From Ascaphus truei (lineage: Eukaryota > Chordata > Amphibia > Anura > Ascaphidae), in contig CM071568.1 of assembly GCA_036426205.1 (NCBI GenBank), forward strand, positions 231,233,727 to 231,297,726: a stretch of DNA of 64,000 nucleotides, written 5' to 3'. Within the stretch, counting starts at the first letter, position 1; the number at the start of each line of letters is the position of its first letter. The notes under the pieces are model-generated. The model did no database searches and was not told the origin of the DNA. It worked only from the letters and a program-made list of their open reading frames with translations. The position numbers and the translations under genes are program-made. Shown piece by piece: positions 1 through 11,075 of the stretch.

Positions 1-1420
1 AGGGCAGTTAACAACGGAACAAAGGTCAGACCTACCAGAGGTATGTGACCAGTTCCCAGATGTTTTTTCTGAGCTGCCAGGGCAGACTGATTTAGTGTCG
101 CATAGGATTGAGACAGAACCTGGCGTAAAAGTACGGTCCCGTCCCTATAGATTGCCAGAGGGCCGAAAAGACCTGTAGAGAGGGAGATAATAGACATGTT
201 GGAATTGGGCGTGATCGAGGAGTCCCACAGCGAATGGTGTAGCCCTATCGTGTTGGTCCCTAAACCAGATGGGAAGGTGAGGTTTTGCGTCGATCTGCGA
301 AAGGTAAATGCTGTATCCAGATTTGATGCATACCCCATGCCTAGGGTAGAGGAATTGCTTGACTCGCTTGGTAAAGCAGAGTATATCTCCACCCTAGATC
401 TCACGAAAGGATATTGGCAGATACCTCTAGCGGGAGAATCCAAATGCAAAACTGCTTTCGCCACCCCTCTCGGTTTATATCAATTCGTCACTATGCCATT
501 TGGGTTACATGGGGCTCCAGCCACGTTCCAAAGGTTAATGGACAAGGTACTACGACCCCATAGGGCATATGCCGCGGCCTACTTGGATGACATTGTCATC
601 TATAGCAGACACTGGCACTCGCATATAAAAAGGTTAAGGGTAGTCCTAACGTCCTTAAGAGAAGCAGGGCTCACTGCAAATCCAAAAAAATGTGCCCTGG
701 GTAAATCCACTACAAAGTACTTGGGCTATGCCGTTGGGGGAGGGATAGTAAGGCCACTAGCTAGCAAGGTGGCCACCATAAAGGAAGTCCCCACCCCACA
801 GACAAAGACAAAGGTCCGCGCCCTTTTGGGGTTAGCAGGGTATTACAGGCGGTTTATCCCCAATTTTTCAGAAATTTCTGCACCCCTAACAGATCTGACA
901 AAAAAGAGTGCCCCAACCCAAGTAAAATGGTCTTGGGAGTGCCAAGACGCCTTTGACATGCTTACAAAGTGCCTGTCAGAGGGCCCCGCTCTTCGGAGCC
1001 CAGATTTTAAAGAGCCCTTCATCATCCAGACGGATGCCTCAGAGGTAGGACTGGGAGAAGTGCTGTCCCAGCAATTTGATGGTGTTGAACATCCCATACT
1101 GTTCATCAGCCGTAAGCTGTTCCCAAGGGAAGTGAGGTATTCCGTCATTGAGAAGGAGTGCCTCGCTATAAAATGGGCAATTGAGGCCTTGAAACATTAT
1201 GTCGCCGGAGTACACTTCACCCTGGTCACTGACCATGCGCCCTTGAAGTGGTTAAACACCATGAAGGACGAAAACTCAAGGTTGACCAGGTGGTATATGG
1301 CCCTCCAACCCTTCTCTTTTGATATTTAGCATAGACCTGGAAAGGACCATGGAAATGCTGATTTTTTGTCAAGAGAAGGAGTGGAGGGTCGGGCTTCAGC
1401 CGTGTGGGACACTAGCCACA
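1..1420 (+). pseudogene. gypsy pol: RT and RNase H domains, frameshifted
   Basis: This is the replication polyprotein of a gypsy element, copying element RNA into DNA. The open segment 196-1329 (377 codons) carries the RT core: the substrate motif SPIVLVPKPDGKVRFCVD (residues about 17-34), the LDLTKGYWQIPL block, the MPFGL-APATFQRLM block and the catalytic YLDDIVIYS box near residue 129. RNase H follows, with QTDASEVGLG near residue 278 and VTDHAPLKWL near 352. A TAG at 1327-1329 interrupts the RNase H end; in frame after it come HRPGKDHGNADFLSR, the usual end of the domain. Upstream, 1-170 encodes the linker before RT, ending in RSRPYRLPEG, but in another frame, so a frameshift lies near 170. 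The ATG at 196 is internal to the polyprotein, not a true start. Confidence 0.93.
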
Positions 1421-1437
1421 CACAAACAGGGGAGGTA

Positions 1438-1943
1438 TGTGACAGAGTGAAGTCAACTCCTATCAGTTACGCCTGGGAGACATTTGTCTGAGTGCTTCAT
1501 CCAGCACTCATAAGGGTTAACTCAGGTGGAAGTTAGGTAGTCAGGATGTAATCTGACACCTGAGAGCCAGCAAGGTAGAAAAGGATGTTGTTACTAGCAG
1601 TAGCTGGCTCTCTCAGACCAGAGCACATGGATAGATGTGCTGCTAGACAGATGGATACAGCACACTACTTACTGCAGCCAAAGTAAGATTTGTTTCATTT
1701 GTTTCATGACTGCTTAAAAGACTCTGAAGGTTTGGTTATGGTTTAGCCAGCCAGCCTGCTAGATAGGTCTGCTGTGTTAGTTAGTTTTTCTCCCAACATG
1801 GAGCAGGATTTATTTGTTTAAAGGGACAGTGTACCCGCATGTTATGTTGTAATGGAGAAATAAAGCCATTGAACGTTTTTCATTATCCTGAAACTACACG
1901 TGTGGACTGTTCCCTGACCTCGGCTACAGGCCGTCCTGCCACA
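1438..1943 (+). repeat. gypsy 3' LTR
   Basis: The 506-bp LTR starts TGTGACAGAG directly after the polypurine tract and ends CCTGCCACA. It contains an AATAAA-type signal near 1858. A closely similar copy lies in inverse orientation at 26391-26885, which fixes both ends. Confidence 0.9.
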
Positions 1944-3073
1944 CCACGTTATAAACTGTTGTCCACCCTATATCCTTTGTCTTCTGATATTATCTGAATT
2001 GTTACCTGATTGCTGGAGAAATGCTACATCATACTTCTCATTCCCCAACCCCAAAGTAAGTGTACTTCTTGTCTGTTACTGTATTATTTCGTGTGTTCAC
2101 CTATCCAAAGGAATAAATTCCCTTTATTATATCTAAGCCTCGTTCAGTTCAAACCCAGTTATTTTGTGTAAATTTACAGCCTGTCACAAGCTATCGTCAC
2201 AAGTATCTGTTTGAAAAACTGCCTCCGCCTAACCTTGCTTGTATGTATGAAGGTTTAACCCCTGCATGAAGAATGACTCATAAGGAAATCCTTACTAAAT
2301 CTCAGGAATGTAGAGAGTTAAAGAAGATGTTTCAAGCCCAGTACTCCCAACTGCTCCTTCTTATGTCCACTCCGGGACTGGAAACTGGGGATTTTAGGGT
2401 ACTAGTTCAGGCCATGGACACCTCCCTTAAAATAGTCCTAGAATTTGACAGGAACATAAGTGAGGGTGAACCTCTCCTAGCCGCCTACGCACGAAATATT
2501 CACAAACCCTTTTCTGTCAGTCCTGTTGTCCAAACCACCCCACCATCACTGCCCCCTAAGGTAGAAGCTGCCACGATTTCTAGCCCTGATTGCACCTCCC
2601 ATTGCTCAAACCCCAAGGATATGTCTGCGTTAACCCCTGCCAGTCAGGTCTGTGAGGTTCCCGTGGAGTATTCTTGTATTTCCAAAGCTACGGCCCTAGT
2701 GTCTGAGAATGAACCCCTTCAACCCTCACTTTCTAACCCAGAATCCCTAACTCCTGCCCTTGAGGTTTTTTCTGCTTTAACCCCTGATAGGTAGCTCTGG
2801 GTGCTCCCCATGTCAGAGAAGGAACCCCTTCTGCTTCGACTTTCTAAGTTAGAATCCCTAAGCTCTGACTTGTCCAACGATTACGCTGTTCTCTCCAATC
2901 CTGAACCCGGCCTGTTTGACTATGAACTGCGCACTCCGGACCAGTCTGCGCGGTCTAAGGTCGGTGATTTCACAACCCAACCTCAGCCCCGCGGTCCGGC
3001 CCCGGTTTGTGGCGAGCACAACCGTGACATATATGCACTGAGTATCTACAGCGGAGAAGCACTTGTGCAATAA
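1944..3073 (+). pseudogene. gag-like remnant of another LTR element
   Basis: Positions 2273-3073 form one reading frame broken by a single TAG at 2792-2794 (173 codons, then about 90 more). I do not recognise the protein. It begins MTHKEILTKSQECRELKKMF, is helical at first, then becomes rich in Ser, Pro and Thr with low complexity and no membrane segment, as gag proteins of LTR elements often are. The preceding 1944-2186 contains an AATAAA signal (about 2111) and ends CCTGTCACA, which would fit the end of an LTR, with 2187-2272 as leader. No pol follows. The assignment to a gag gene is inference. Confidence 0.4.
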
Positions 3074-3839
3074 TACTCTTGGAAATATAACTAATAGAAA
3101 GTTGCACCACGTGACGTCTGGGGGTTACTCACCCATGTCCTGTCAAGGATTCATGGGGATACATGCTCTTTAAAAAAACACAGAACACTTGAGTCCATAT
3201 TTCTTTGAAAATGTCATGGAATTTGTTGTCAACTTTTGGGACCTGGGTTTTGTGTGTAAATAGATTTAATAACTCCATATCAATTATACAACTGTATGAG
3301 CATAATGATTGGCATAACGTGGTGCTTTGTGTACTAATATATATTTCTTTCTATGTACTTAACAGACCTGATCTAGATTGAGATATATCTTTATGTTTTT
3401 AATTGTGAATTGTATTTGATTCATGTACAGAGCCACGTGGAGGAGCGGAGATGTAAATCAATAATGTTTTATATAGCAATAAATTAATTTTTTGAAGAAA
3501 TATCCTTGCTGTATTTTGTTGGGGAGATTTTAAGTGCCCAGATTATCCACTTCTTCTCCTCAAACTGTACAACTTTATATACTTTGAATATGAGGATTAG
3601 TTTAGAGAACTGAAAAACACAAAACCTCACTTTTTGCAAATCTTTTTTATTGTCCGTGAGCTTTTTATCACTACCAAACGCTGAATGCTAATCCATGAGA
3701 TGTTTCTTTATAGATATAATCCAGATACAATAATGCAGACAGGGAGTATACCACTGATTACGCTAGTCCTCTGTAGTAGTCATTTACAAGGAATAGTTTG
3801 TGAACCTTATTTAAAATTACGAGTGCAGTATAACCGTTT
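3074..3839. other. AT-rich interval, nothing recognised
   Basis: I see no coding signal and no repeat boundary here. An AATAAA at about 3477-3482 on the plus strand could be the polyadenylation signal of an old retrocopy or repeat. Confidence 0.4.
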
Positions 3840-4602
3840 CAAATATAAAACGCTGACTCAGGCCCTCATTCTCTCCCGTCTTGATTACTGTAACCTCCTG
3901 CTGTCCGGCCTTCCTGCCTCTCACCTGGCTCCCCTACAATTTATCCTAAACGCTGCTGCCAGAATCACTCTACTCTTTCCTAAATCTGTCTCAGCGTTTC
4001 CCCTCCTGAAATCCCTCTCCTGGCTTCTTATCAAATCTTGCACTCAATTCTCCTCCTCACTTTTAAAGCTTTACACTTCTGCTCCTCCTTACATCTCAGC
4101 CCTAATTTCTCGCTATACACCATCCTGACTCTTGCGTTCTTCTCAAGGATGCCACCTCTCTACCCCCTTTATATCTAAAGTCCTCTCCCACCTTAAACCT
4201 CTCACTGACTGCCCCACACCTCTTGAATGCCCTTCCCCTCAATACCTGACCAGCACCCTCTCTATCCACCCTTAAGACCCACCTTAAGACACACTTGCTT
4301 AAGGAAGCATATGAGTAGCACCGTGGCTAATACTATACGCATGATACATAAAGCTTGGCCCCCTGCAGACGCACTTACCAGAATGCCCTGCCACTGTCTC
4401 AGTACATTCTTCCTAACTACGAATTAGATTGTAAGCTCCTCGGAGCAGTGACTCCTCTTGATATATGTTACTTTTATGCCTGAAGCGCTTATTCCCATGA
4501 TCTGTTAATTTATATTATTTGTTATTTATGATTGTCGTGTATTACTACTGTGAAGTGCTATGTACATTAATGGCGCTATATAAATAAAGACATACAATAC
4601 AA
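3840..4602 (+). mobile_element. L2/CR1-group LINE, 3' end
   Basis: About 3850-4130 encodes the C-terminal part of a LINE ORF2, with the hallmark run ALILSRLDYCNLLLSGLP followed by LNAAARI. This region lies downstream of RT in L2-like elements. Frames break after 4128. The 3' tail contains GATTGTAAGCTCCTCGGAGC (about 4428) and ends with GCGCTATATAAATAAAGACATAC at about 4570-4600, a typical LINE tail. The copy is 5'-truncated. Assignment to L2 rather than a sister clade is tentative. Confidence 0.8.
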
Positions 4603-5142
4603 ATATGCATAAATATTTAAAAAAACAAATGCCAAAGCTATGTGTGTTTTATAAATAGAAACATTTTATTTGAAAAAACAATATGACTAATAAATAAAAC
4701 AATTGAAACAAGTAACAAAGTTCTGGGTAGTAGCTTAATGTACTTATTGACAGCTGCACAGGATACCTGTAAAGAAAGTTTATAAAACCTTCATATCACA
4801 TGTGGGAGAAGTGCGCTCCAGAAATTGGAGTACAATAGAGAATTTACCACTTGAAAACTAAGCAGCTTTGTAAACACCTTCAGCAGCTGCCTTGTAAACT
4901 ATACATTGTTTTTATCCAAAAAAACACACATATATACAGTATCTCTCTAGGTGGACGACCCGTAATACTTTGCAGTGCAATTAAACTTCTTACAAGAATA
5001 ATCTTACAAGCAATACATCAATAATTAAAGGATACAATGCAGATAAAAAGTCAACGACAGCAATATCAGAATTAAAAAAAAAATATATATTTTTTTCTGC
5101 CTGATTTGGCTTTTTTGAACCTTAGCAAAAGCAACGTCAGAA
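4603..5142. other. AT-rich interval, nothing recognised
   Basis: Unique-looking AT-rich sequence between the LINE tail and a MITE. No gene signal seen. Confidence 0.4.
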
Positions 5143-5144
5143 TA

Positions 5145-5517
5145 GAGATGGGTGAATCCGCCCCAAATCCATTTCCCGGATTTTCGCTTATGTTATCCCC
5201 CAAAATCTGTTTCCCGTGGTAAAATCTGCAAACGGATTTGGGCGGTTTCAATCTGTGCGGATTCACCAAAATCCGCCATTGCATGCAACCCGTGGACGGA
5301 TTTGTGGAATCCAATCCGTGGATTCAGCAGTCTGTTGGCAGATTCTTAAGAACCCGTCAATGGATTGTGGAATCCGCAGAGTGTATTGGTAATAATAATA
5401 AAAAAAATCCGCAAACCGCAAGTCGCCCTTTTTAACATTGATCCGCTGATATCCGCGGACCAAAGGAACCGGCCAATCCGCTGCGGATCCAAATTTGCAA
5501 AAAATGTTGCCCATCTC
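5145..5517 (+). repeat. 373-bp mariner-type MITE, family A (copy 1)
   Basis: Terminal inverted repeats GAGATGGG and CCCATCTC lie between TA dinucleotides (5143-5144 and 5518-5519), as expected for Tc1/mariner-type insertion. The interior is full of short GGATT and AATCC words. Copy 2 lies inverted at 54847-55238. No transposase is encoded. Confidence 0.85.
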
Positions 5518-5519
5518 TA

Positions 5520-6360
5520 CTCCGACACAGTCTTGGAAGAGTGAAAATATTTCCCCACCTTTTGCTGTGCAGATGTGCGAGGGTTTGTGAAGCTGCATTT
5601 TAGTCAGCTATCTGACCAAACGTAATACAAAATATTATTTATTAAAAAAGGCTCATTCATTTCCATTTTCAACCAGCCTAGTTTTTCCATTTGTTTGTAG
5701 TCGCAGGGTTCAAATAATGACGGTAATCGGTGGTTTCATGCACCTCTTGGTCAATAATAAGTATTATATATCTATATTTTATTTAATTTGATAACTGATA
5801 TTCCACTTATCTCATGAAAGTCAATATGCAATTTGAGTGATATTAATACTAACATTACCCGTGGAACGAATTTTTACAATGTGAATTATAATTTATGCTC
5901 TGTTGATCCTCAAAAGATATACGGGTACGTTTTAATACAACACTGTTAATTTAAATTAAAATAAATAGACATGTAAGCACTGCTGAAAGTATTTACAAGT
6001 TATAGTGTAACATTGGTACTTTAAAATGAACAGTCTTTGTTCCACACAAAATAAATGTGTTACTAAACACTTCGAATGTTCTAAAATAAAAACACTTCCT
6101 ATAATTTAAATAACTAAAATTATAATAAATTATTAAGTTACTAGTTATGTGTGTATACAGTATATGAATAAATGTACGTGTTTATACAGATATACAAACA
6201 CACACACACACACACGTATATTTATTCCTACACGATACCATATTAATAAATAACTCAGAAATAATAAATATATGACTGTGTCAATCCTACTTAATGTTCT
6301 GAAAATAGAACAAATGTTATATACTACACAGTAGTACAATAGAGGCTACACTTTCATACA
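5520..6360 (-). other. IL6: IL6 3' UTR and downstream flank
   Basis: Downstream of the IL6 stop codon on the minus strand. Candidate AATAAA signals on the minus strand lie at 6221-6226, 5778-5783 and 5638-5643; the real cleavage site cannot be chosen by eye. A CA/TA microsatellite lies at about 6195-6220. Confidence 0.6.
6243..6273 (-). promoter_or_regulatory. IL6: AU-rich element in IL6 3' UTR
   Basis: On the minus strand this reads as overlapping ATTTA motifs, including the nonamer TTATTTATT. AU-rich elements of this class recruit decay factors and make cytokine mRNAs short-lived; mammalian IL6 carries them in its 3' UTR. It lies about 90-120 nt after the stop codon, before the first candidate polyadenylation signal. 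Confidence 0.65.
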
Positions 6361-6552
6361 TCACTCTTGTTTTGAAACATGGAAAGTACCAACAAATCGT
6401 ACAGCTCTGGCAGTTTTCTGCATGAAGTCTATAAAAGAGTGCAGGATCAGGCGGCTCGTCACTTTCTGTATCCAAAGGTCTTCAGACTGTAAATCAGCCA
6501 GGGAAACCTTCTGTGTTTGCCTGCGGTCACTCAGAGCATTAGGTCTTTTCAT
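6361..6552 (-). CDS. IL6: IL6 coding exon 5 (helix D, stop)
   Basis: 192 nt including TGA at 6361-6363. Acceptor TTTGTTTCAG. The region before helix D is a polar loop (PNALSDRRQTQKVSL). After the helix the chain continues KTARAVRFVGTFHVSKQE, longer than the human C-terminus, which ends shortly after the equivalent RAVR position. Confidence 0.95.
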   Translation of the reverse strand: MKRPNALSDRRQTQKVSLADLQSEDLWIQKVTSRLILHSFIDFMQKTARAVRFVGTFHVSKQE

Positions 6553-9500
6553 CTGAAACAAAAGCGTTTAAATGTAAATGCTACAACAACAGACATTTGT
6601 TCTGTCCCTGAAAGATATCTTTCGTGATGCAGCAAATACAAAAAAACAAAGCTTAAAATCCCCCTAAAACACTGCCAATAAATGCATGCCATGTTTAAAG
6701 AAGGCTTTGAGTGTGCCTCAAATGTAATGCAAGTTTAGAGATGTCGATATATGGGGTTTCCCACTTAAAGCTGTACTGCAATGAAATGTGTAGCTGTTTG
6801 CTTACTCAGGTTTCCTTCTGCTAATGTTTCTTTGATAAAATCTAGATAACCAAGTTACCTCTGTAGAAAAACAATAAACCTGCGAGTAGCAAAGTAAACA
6901 ACCAATGGTTTACTAGCTGAGACTCCCTTATAAATGACATGATAATGCTAGCTTCTAGCACTACACAAAAGGAAAAGGTGGGTGAGTAAAACATGTTCTC
7001 CAAGTTAAGAAATAAAACCCACCATCATCTTCACGGTTCCTGCTAGACTTCTCGCACTGTATCTTATTGACTCCACCAGGTTCTTCTCACTTGTGAAGGT
7101 TTCCTCAAGGTACAAGAAGTAGGTCTGAAATTCCACAAGATCATGGTGGATCTTATGCAGGCATTTTTCCTGAAATGAGACATCCGTGTTAAATCCTAAA
7201 CTTAGACTTGCAAAGCACATATACGTCCACTTGAATATACATAATTCCCCCCTCCAATGAATTATTTACCTTTCTGAATCCAGAGAGGAAGCACCCGTCC
7301 TCGGGGACGATTGTTGGGAGTCTCAGATGGTTTTGCATCAGAAGCTCCATACTGTTATCACAGACACCGTGCTTACTGCAAAGCTATGGGGTCAAAACAA
7401 CAACACACATTAAGTATGCTTGCACTTTATAAAGTTTCATTACCAGTTTGAGAGCTGCACCCAAAAATGAACATGCCCTGATATGACGCAATGTTGAATA
7501 TGATTGCACTCTTCATGCCATGATATGACGCAATGTTGAATATGATTGCACTCCTCATGCCCTGATATGACGCAATGTTGAATATGATTGCACTCTTCAT
7601 GCCATGATATGACGCAATGTTGAATATGATTGCACTCTTCATGCCATGATATGACGCAATGTTGAACATAATTGCACTTTTCTATCTATCTGATGAGAGA
7701 TGGAATTCCTTTCACTACCAGATGTGTAGCAAATCTGAGCAATGCGCTGCCAGCACCTCCGACAGTGAATGGGTTAAAATCCTCTGTTCCTAGATGGTCA
7801 GCAAACCTTCCCGGGCACCGAAGGTGTTAAAATTCCAGCAGGTCCCATAATCTGATGTACAGTATATGCTGGCTGCTTTTACTCAGACTCTAGCACATAG
7901 TTTCTGCTTTCCCTACCCTTTCTGCTGGTAAATTGTGCTAGTAGAAAAAATATAATCTCAGTCCGAGTCATTTGCCTGATATAATTTCAACAGCACAGTA
8001 CGTCATTCAAATACATTTAAACACATTTTTGTGAGGAATTTAAATCAGGTGGCCATACAATATATTTAGAGAAGCATCGAAGGTTTCTAGTATACCACTA
8101 GTTTAGGGATTTAAAGGATGTCCATTACAAGTGCTGCTACTTCCCCAAACCTATCCACGTACAGTATGCTCAGTACAGCTGTGGGATTTATTAGGAAAAT
8201 AAATAATTATTTATATTGGAAAAATGGCTGGCGTGTTTCTGCGGTCTGCTCACAGTGGTTTCATTTTCATTTCACCACCCTTGCAAATTGTTTTTCTTTC
8301 TTTTCTCACATTATACATTTAGGGAGGAAGGGGAAAAAAGTAATGAATCGTGGTACTTCTAGAAGAAGCCTTGTTACTTGTATTACTATGTCATATCCTA
8401 TTATGTAATGTCAATGTCATTCTTCTCCCATAAATAGTTAACTGGGAATATGCTGGTTCCACATACAAACAGTAGAAGTACCATTACACATGCATACTAC
8501 TAATAATAATAGAAATATTAATACTCCAGTAACTCCAGCTTCACTATTTTCCTTTAGCAAGGGAAGCAGCTCTACTAAGAAATGCAGATTTGTAGCCAAA
8601 TAAAAAAATATTGGAAGGCAATTTACTAATGAAAGTGTTTAACAATACCAATAATGGCCTGTTGATTGTTTCCAAATGGCGTTATTCGGTTTAATACAGG
8701 TCTATCAAGCGCATTCATTCGGAGTGAGTCTCACTTTTTGGAAGGTTCTCACTAATTCCCAGAATCAGCAGCATTGAATAGCACAAAATCTACACACGTC
8801 AGTCATTTTAGTACCTGGATATTACTTTACAGTATTTTGATAACTGCCAGTTCAACATTTAAACGTATTATATCATTTTAAATATATATTTCTAGGAAAC
8901 ATATTCGAGACGTAAATCTAATTGTCCAAGTACTGTATGGCAAAGCCATATAGCAAATAGTTGCTAATATGAATTAGTTACATACGTTTTCCCAAACTAA
9001 ATGTATTTCTGCTGTTGTGTAGACATGGGGAAAATGATGTAACCCACAGTACTGGGAACACTTCCAAGTTATTACTCTAACAACTACAAATGTAGCAAGC
9101 CTGGTAATGTCAGAAATGGCAGTCCATAGTAGTATAGTCTGCAACTCTCCCCCCCCCCCCCCTATCCCCCCTGTCTGTCTTTCCCCAGATACTGTCATCT
9201 GACCTAACTTCAGAAATGATGTTCTGGTCCCTAAGAAGTTTTTGCTGCTTTTCCCATACAGCTCTTGACACATCTTTCTGCCAGTAAACTGCAAATATTC
9301 AAATGTCTCTCTGCTCAGTCCCAGGGGAGCTGGGGAGTCCTGAACAACAAAGCACATTTTCTGTTTCCCCTATTATTCTATTTCTTTATAATAGGGAAAC
9401 ACTGTCATCGCGATCATTTGTATACAGAATCCCCCAATATTACAAGCTGTGTCCCCCAGATACATTTTGCCCACAGAAGGAGTAACAGCATTACTTTTCA

Positions 9501-10537
9501 GCTAGTCTTTGCAAGACACAGGAGCACCCACCATAAGATCACTTTAGGAAACAAGGGACCCCATTAACCCAAACAGAAGATCATCATATATATGGTGATT
9601 GGAAGAAAGGACACCCTTATATATTAGATCCGAGCAAGAAAGGACACCCTTATATATTAGATCCGACCATTATATGATTAAATAGGAAATCACCCCATAT
9701 AATGACAGTGTCAGACCTCCATATATGATTATTGCAAACAATAACAAAAACGCGAATCAACTGCGTGACCCCCGGTCATTACAAGCCAGACCACTACATG
9801 AAATCGTATTAGTAGGTAAAACACTATTGGTTGTACTTAAATAAAAATTGTAGGTCCAACATTAACCTGTGAGACCCCCCCTCCCCCCCATAAAATAAAA
9901 AGGGAGACCCAGCAGGAGTGGGGGTAGAGGAGCGGGCTCTGCTTACTGCAGCGATTAGTAACAACCCCACTGGTTTCAAACAGGTTTATGTGCGCCGGTT
10001 CACTGCGGTGTAAGAGACAGGCAGCGCGCTGATATCACCGCACAGCGCTGTGCCCGGCCCCTCACTCCCCTCACTGAGACACTCACCTCCTCCCGCAGCT
10101 TAGCAGCCTCGCTCTGGATGAGCTTCGCCAGAGACTCGGAGTTGGAGATGGCGGGACTGGAGCTGGAGCTGTCATCCCCCAGCTCCTCTCCTGAGGAGAT
10201 GAGGTCGTGGGGGGGTGCCGGGGCTGAGTGCACCCAGCACAGGGGCCCGGCGGCCAGGAGGAGGACTAGCACCCTGGGCAGGAGCTGAGCCGAGCGGGGG
10301 GAGCCTGCAACAAGCAACAAGTCACATCACACAAGGGGAAGAAGGAGCTCATTGATATACTTTCGTTCTACACTGTATAATATTATCTATTTAGATTATG
10401 TATGTGTATGTGTGTGTATATACTGTGTGTGTATATATATATATATACACACACACACACAAAACATATATCTGTATGTATAATATACTAATATATATTA
10501 TATAATATATATATATTATATAGATATATATATATAC

Positions 10538-10583
<46 letters not shown>

Positions 10584-10984
10584 ATATATAGCATTAACAA
10601 ATAAATACATATATGATTCACATGGCATTGAATTGTTTATTTTGCTCAATAATAATGTGTCTTTCACTATTCCTTCTTTATGCCCACCACTAATACTTTT
10701 TCTTCTTCTATCCCTTGTATTGCAAAGAAGAATGTATGTCACTTTTTTTTAGGGACAGGGTGGTAAATGGGGACACTCTGACAATAGGGGCATGGTGACA
10801 CTAGAGACTAAATACCCTATTAAAAAGTACTATCTGATGGTAATTGGTAACCAAACCTGTTACACTATAAAGTTTTGAGTAGTGCCACACTGTTAATTAC
10901 ATCACAGAGCCTGAAGTTTTGAGCTGCTGCTATGATGTGCTATTGAATTGCCCTTGCATTGCTTTACTTACTTGTAATATCCAT
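6361..10984 (-). CDS. IL6: Interleukin-6, five coding exons
   Basis: Secreted four-helix cytokine that signals through IL6R and gp130 to JAK/STAT3 in inflammation and acute-phase responses. Joined exons 10972-10984, 10087-10304, 7270-7383, 7023-7169 and 6361-6552 give 684 nt, 227 residues plus TGA. All introns are GT-AG, and phases (1,0,0,0) match human IL6 as I know it. The N-terminus is hydrophobic (VLVLLLAAGPLCW), with likely cleavage after VHS or HSA. A Ser-rich linker precedes helix A (LAKLIQSEAAKLREE). The four IL-6 cysteines are kept with human spacing: C-x5-C in LCSKHGVC and C-x9-C in GCFLSGFRKEKC. The last exon ends with the receptor-contact helix (LWIQKVTSRLILHSFIDFMQ) and runs several residues beyond the human end. 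No stop or frameshift was seen. G-CSF and IL-11 were considered, but cysteine pattern, exon sizes and promoter all favour IL6. Confidence 0.95.
7023..7169 (-). CDS. IL6: IL6 coding exon 4 (helices B-C)
   Basis: 147 nt, the human length. Acceptor TCATTTCAG, donor ATG|GTGGGT. It begins EKCLHKIHHDLVEFQTYFLY, in register with the human CL-KI--L-EF--Y--Y pattern, and holds the fourth cysteine. Confidence 0.95.
7270..7383 (-). CDS. IL6: IL6 coding exon 3 (first disulfide loop)
   Basis: 114 nt, the human length. Acceptor CCCATAG, donor AAG|GTAAAT, phase 0 at both ends. It carries three of the four cysteines. Intron 3 (7170-7269) is only 100 bp. Confidence 0.93.
7472..7678. repeat. 42-bp minisatellite in IL6 intron 2
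   Basis: Five head-to-tail units, each starting GATATGACGC at 7480, 7522, 7564, 7606 and 7648, period exactly 42. Units differ at one or two positions. As 42 is a multiple of three, the array is open in one minus-strand frame as a 14-residue repeat (FNIASYHGMKSAII), but nothing suggests that it is translated. Confidence 0.95.
7679..10086 (-). other. IL6: IL6 intron 2, remainder
   Basis: No exon-like conservation was seen. It holds a poly-C run at about 9151-9162, a 33-bp tandem duplication at 9603-9668, and AT-rich sequence otherwise. Intron 2 (7384-10086) is about 2.7 kb. Confidence 0.7.
9603..9668. repeat. 33-bp tandem duplication
   Basis: AAGAAAGGACACCCTTATAT occurs at 9603 and again at 9636, in two head-to-tail units of 33 bp. 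Confidence 0.85.
10087..10304 (-). CDS. IL6: IL6 coding exon 2 (signal peptide, helix A)
   Basis: 218 nt, from acceptor TTGTTGCAG to donor GAG|GTGAGT. It encodes the signal peptide, a Ser/Asp/Glu-rich spacer with five consecutive Ser, and helix A. Human exon 2 is 191 nt; the excess here is in the spacer. Confidence 0.93.
10395..10592. repeat. TG/TA microsatellite in IL6 intron 1
   Basis: Compound TGTG, CACA and TATA tracts. They lie between exons 1 and 2 and make intron 1 likely to vary in length. Confidence 0.9.
10972..10984 (-). CDS. IL6: IL6 coding exon 1
   Basis: A four-codon exon, ATGGATATTACAA, followed by the consensus donor GTAAGT. It ends in phase 1, so the split codon A|GC gives Ser, exactly as human exon 1 ends. 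The start has G at -3 and +4. It lies about 95 nt downstream of the TATA-like box, and no upstream ATG is visible between the expected transcription start and this codon. Confidence 0.85.
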
Positions 10985-11075
10985 TTCTTAGTGCTGTAAT
11001 CTTCTTTTTTCTTGTTAAATGAATAAGCCTTGGCGGTGAGCTCCAATGAAGTGAATGATTAGCATGGCCCTTCAT

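Larger units (their letters stand above)
1..1943 (+). mobile_element. Ty3/gypsy LTR retrotransposon, 3' half (Gmr1-like order suspected)
   Basis: The window opens inside a gypsy pol gene. Reverse transcriptase and RNase H are followed within about 110 bp by a purine-rich tract (about 1427-1437) and then directly by an LTR. No integrase lies between RNase H and the LTR, where standard Ty3/gypsy elements carry it. Either integrase was deleted or the element has the Gmr1-type order in which integrase precedes RT. The 5' half lies outside the window. The element is dead: it has a frameshift near 170 and a stop in RNase H. Confidence 0.93.

Noticed and set aside
7427..7669. 14-residue repeat protein on the minus strand
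   Set aside because: It is the 42-bp intronic minisatellite of IL6; repeat length divisible by three keeps it open.
7020..7669. CRISPR-like spaced repeats
   Set aside because: Units at 7472-7678 are head-to-tail with no unique spacers, and the genome is vertebrate.
10325..10355. ATGAGCTCCTTCTTCCCC on the minus strand as IL6 exon 1
   Set aside because: It is tempting because it would encode MSSFFP, but it is out of frame with exon 2 and only about 30 nt from the acceptor, too short for an intron; the 10972-10984 exon fits phase and promoter.
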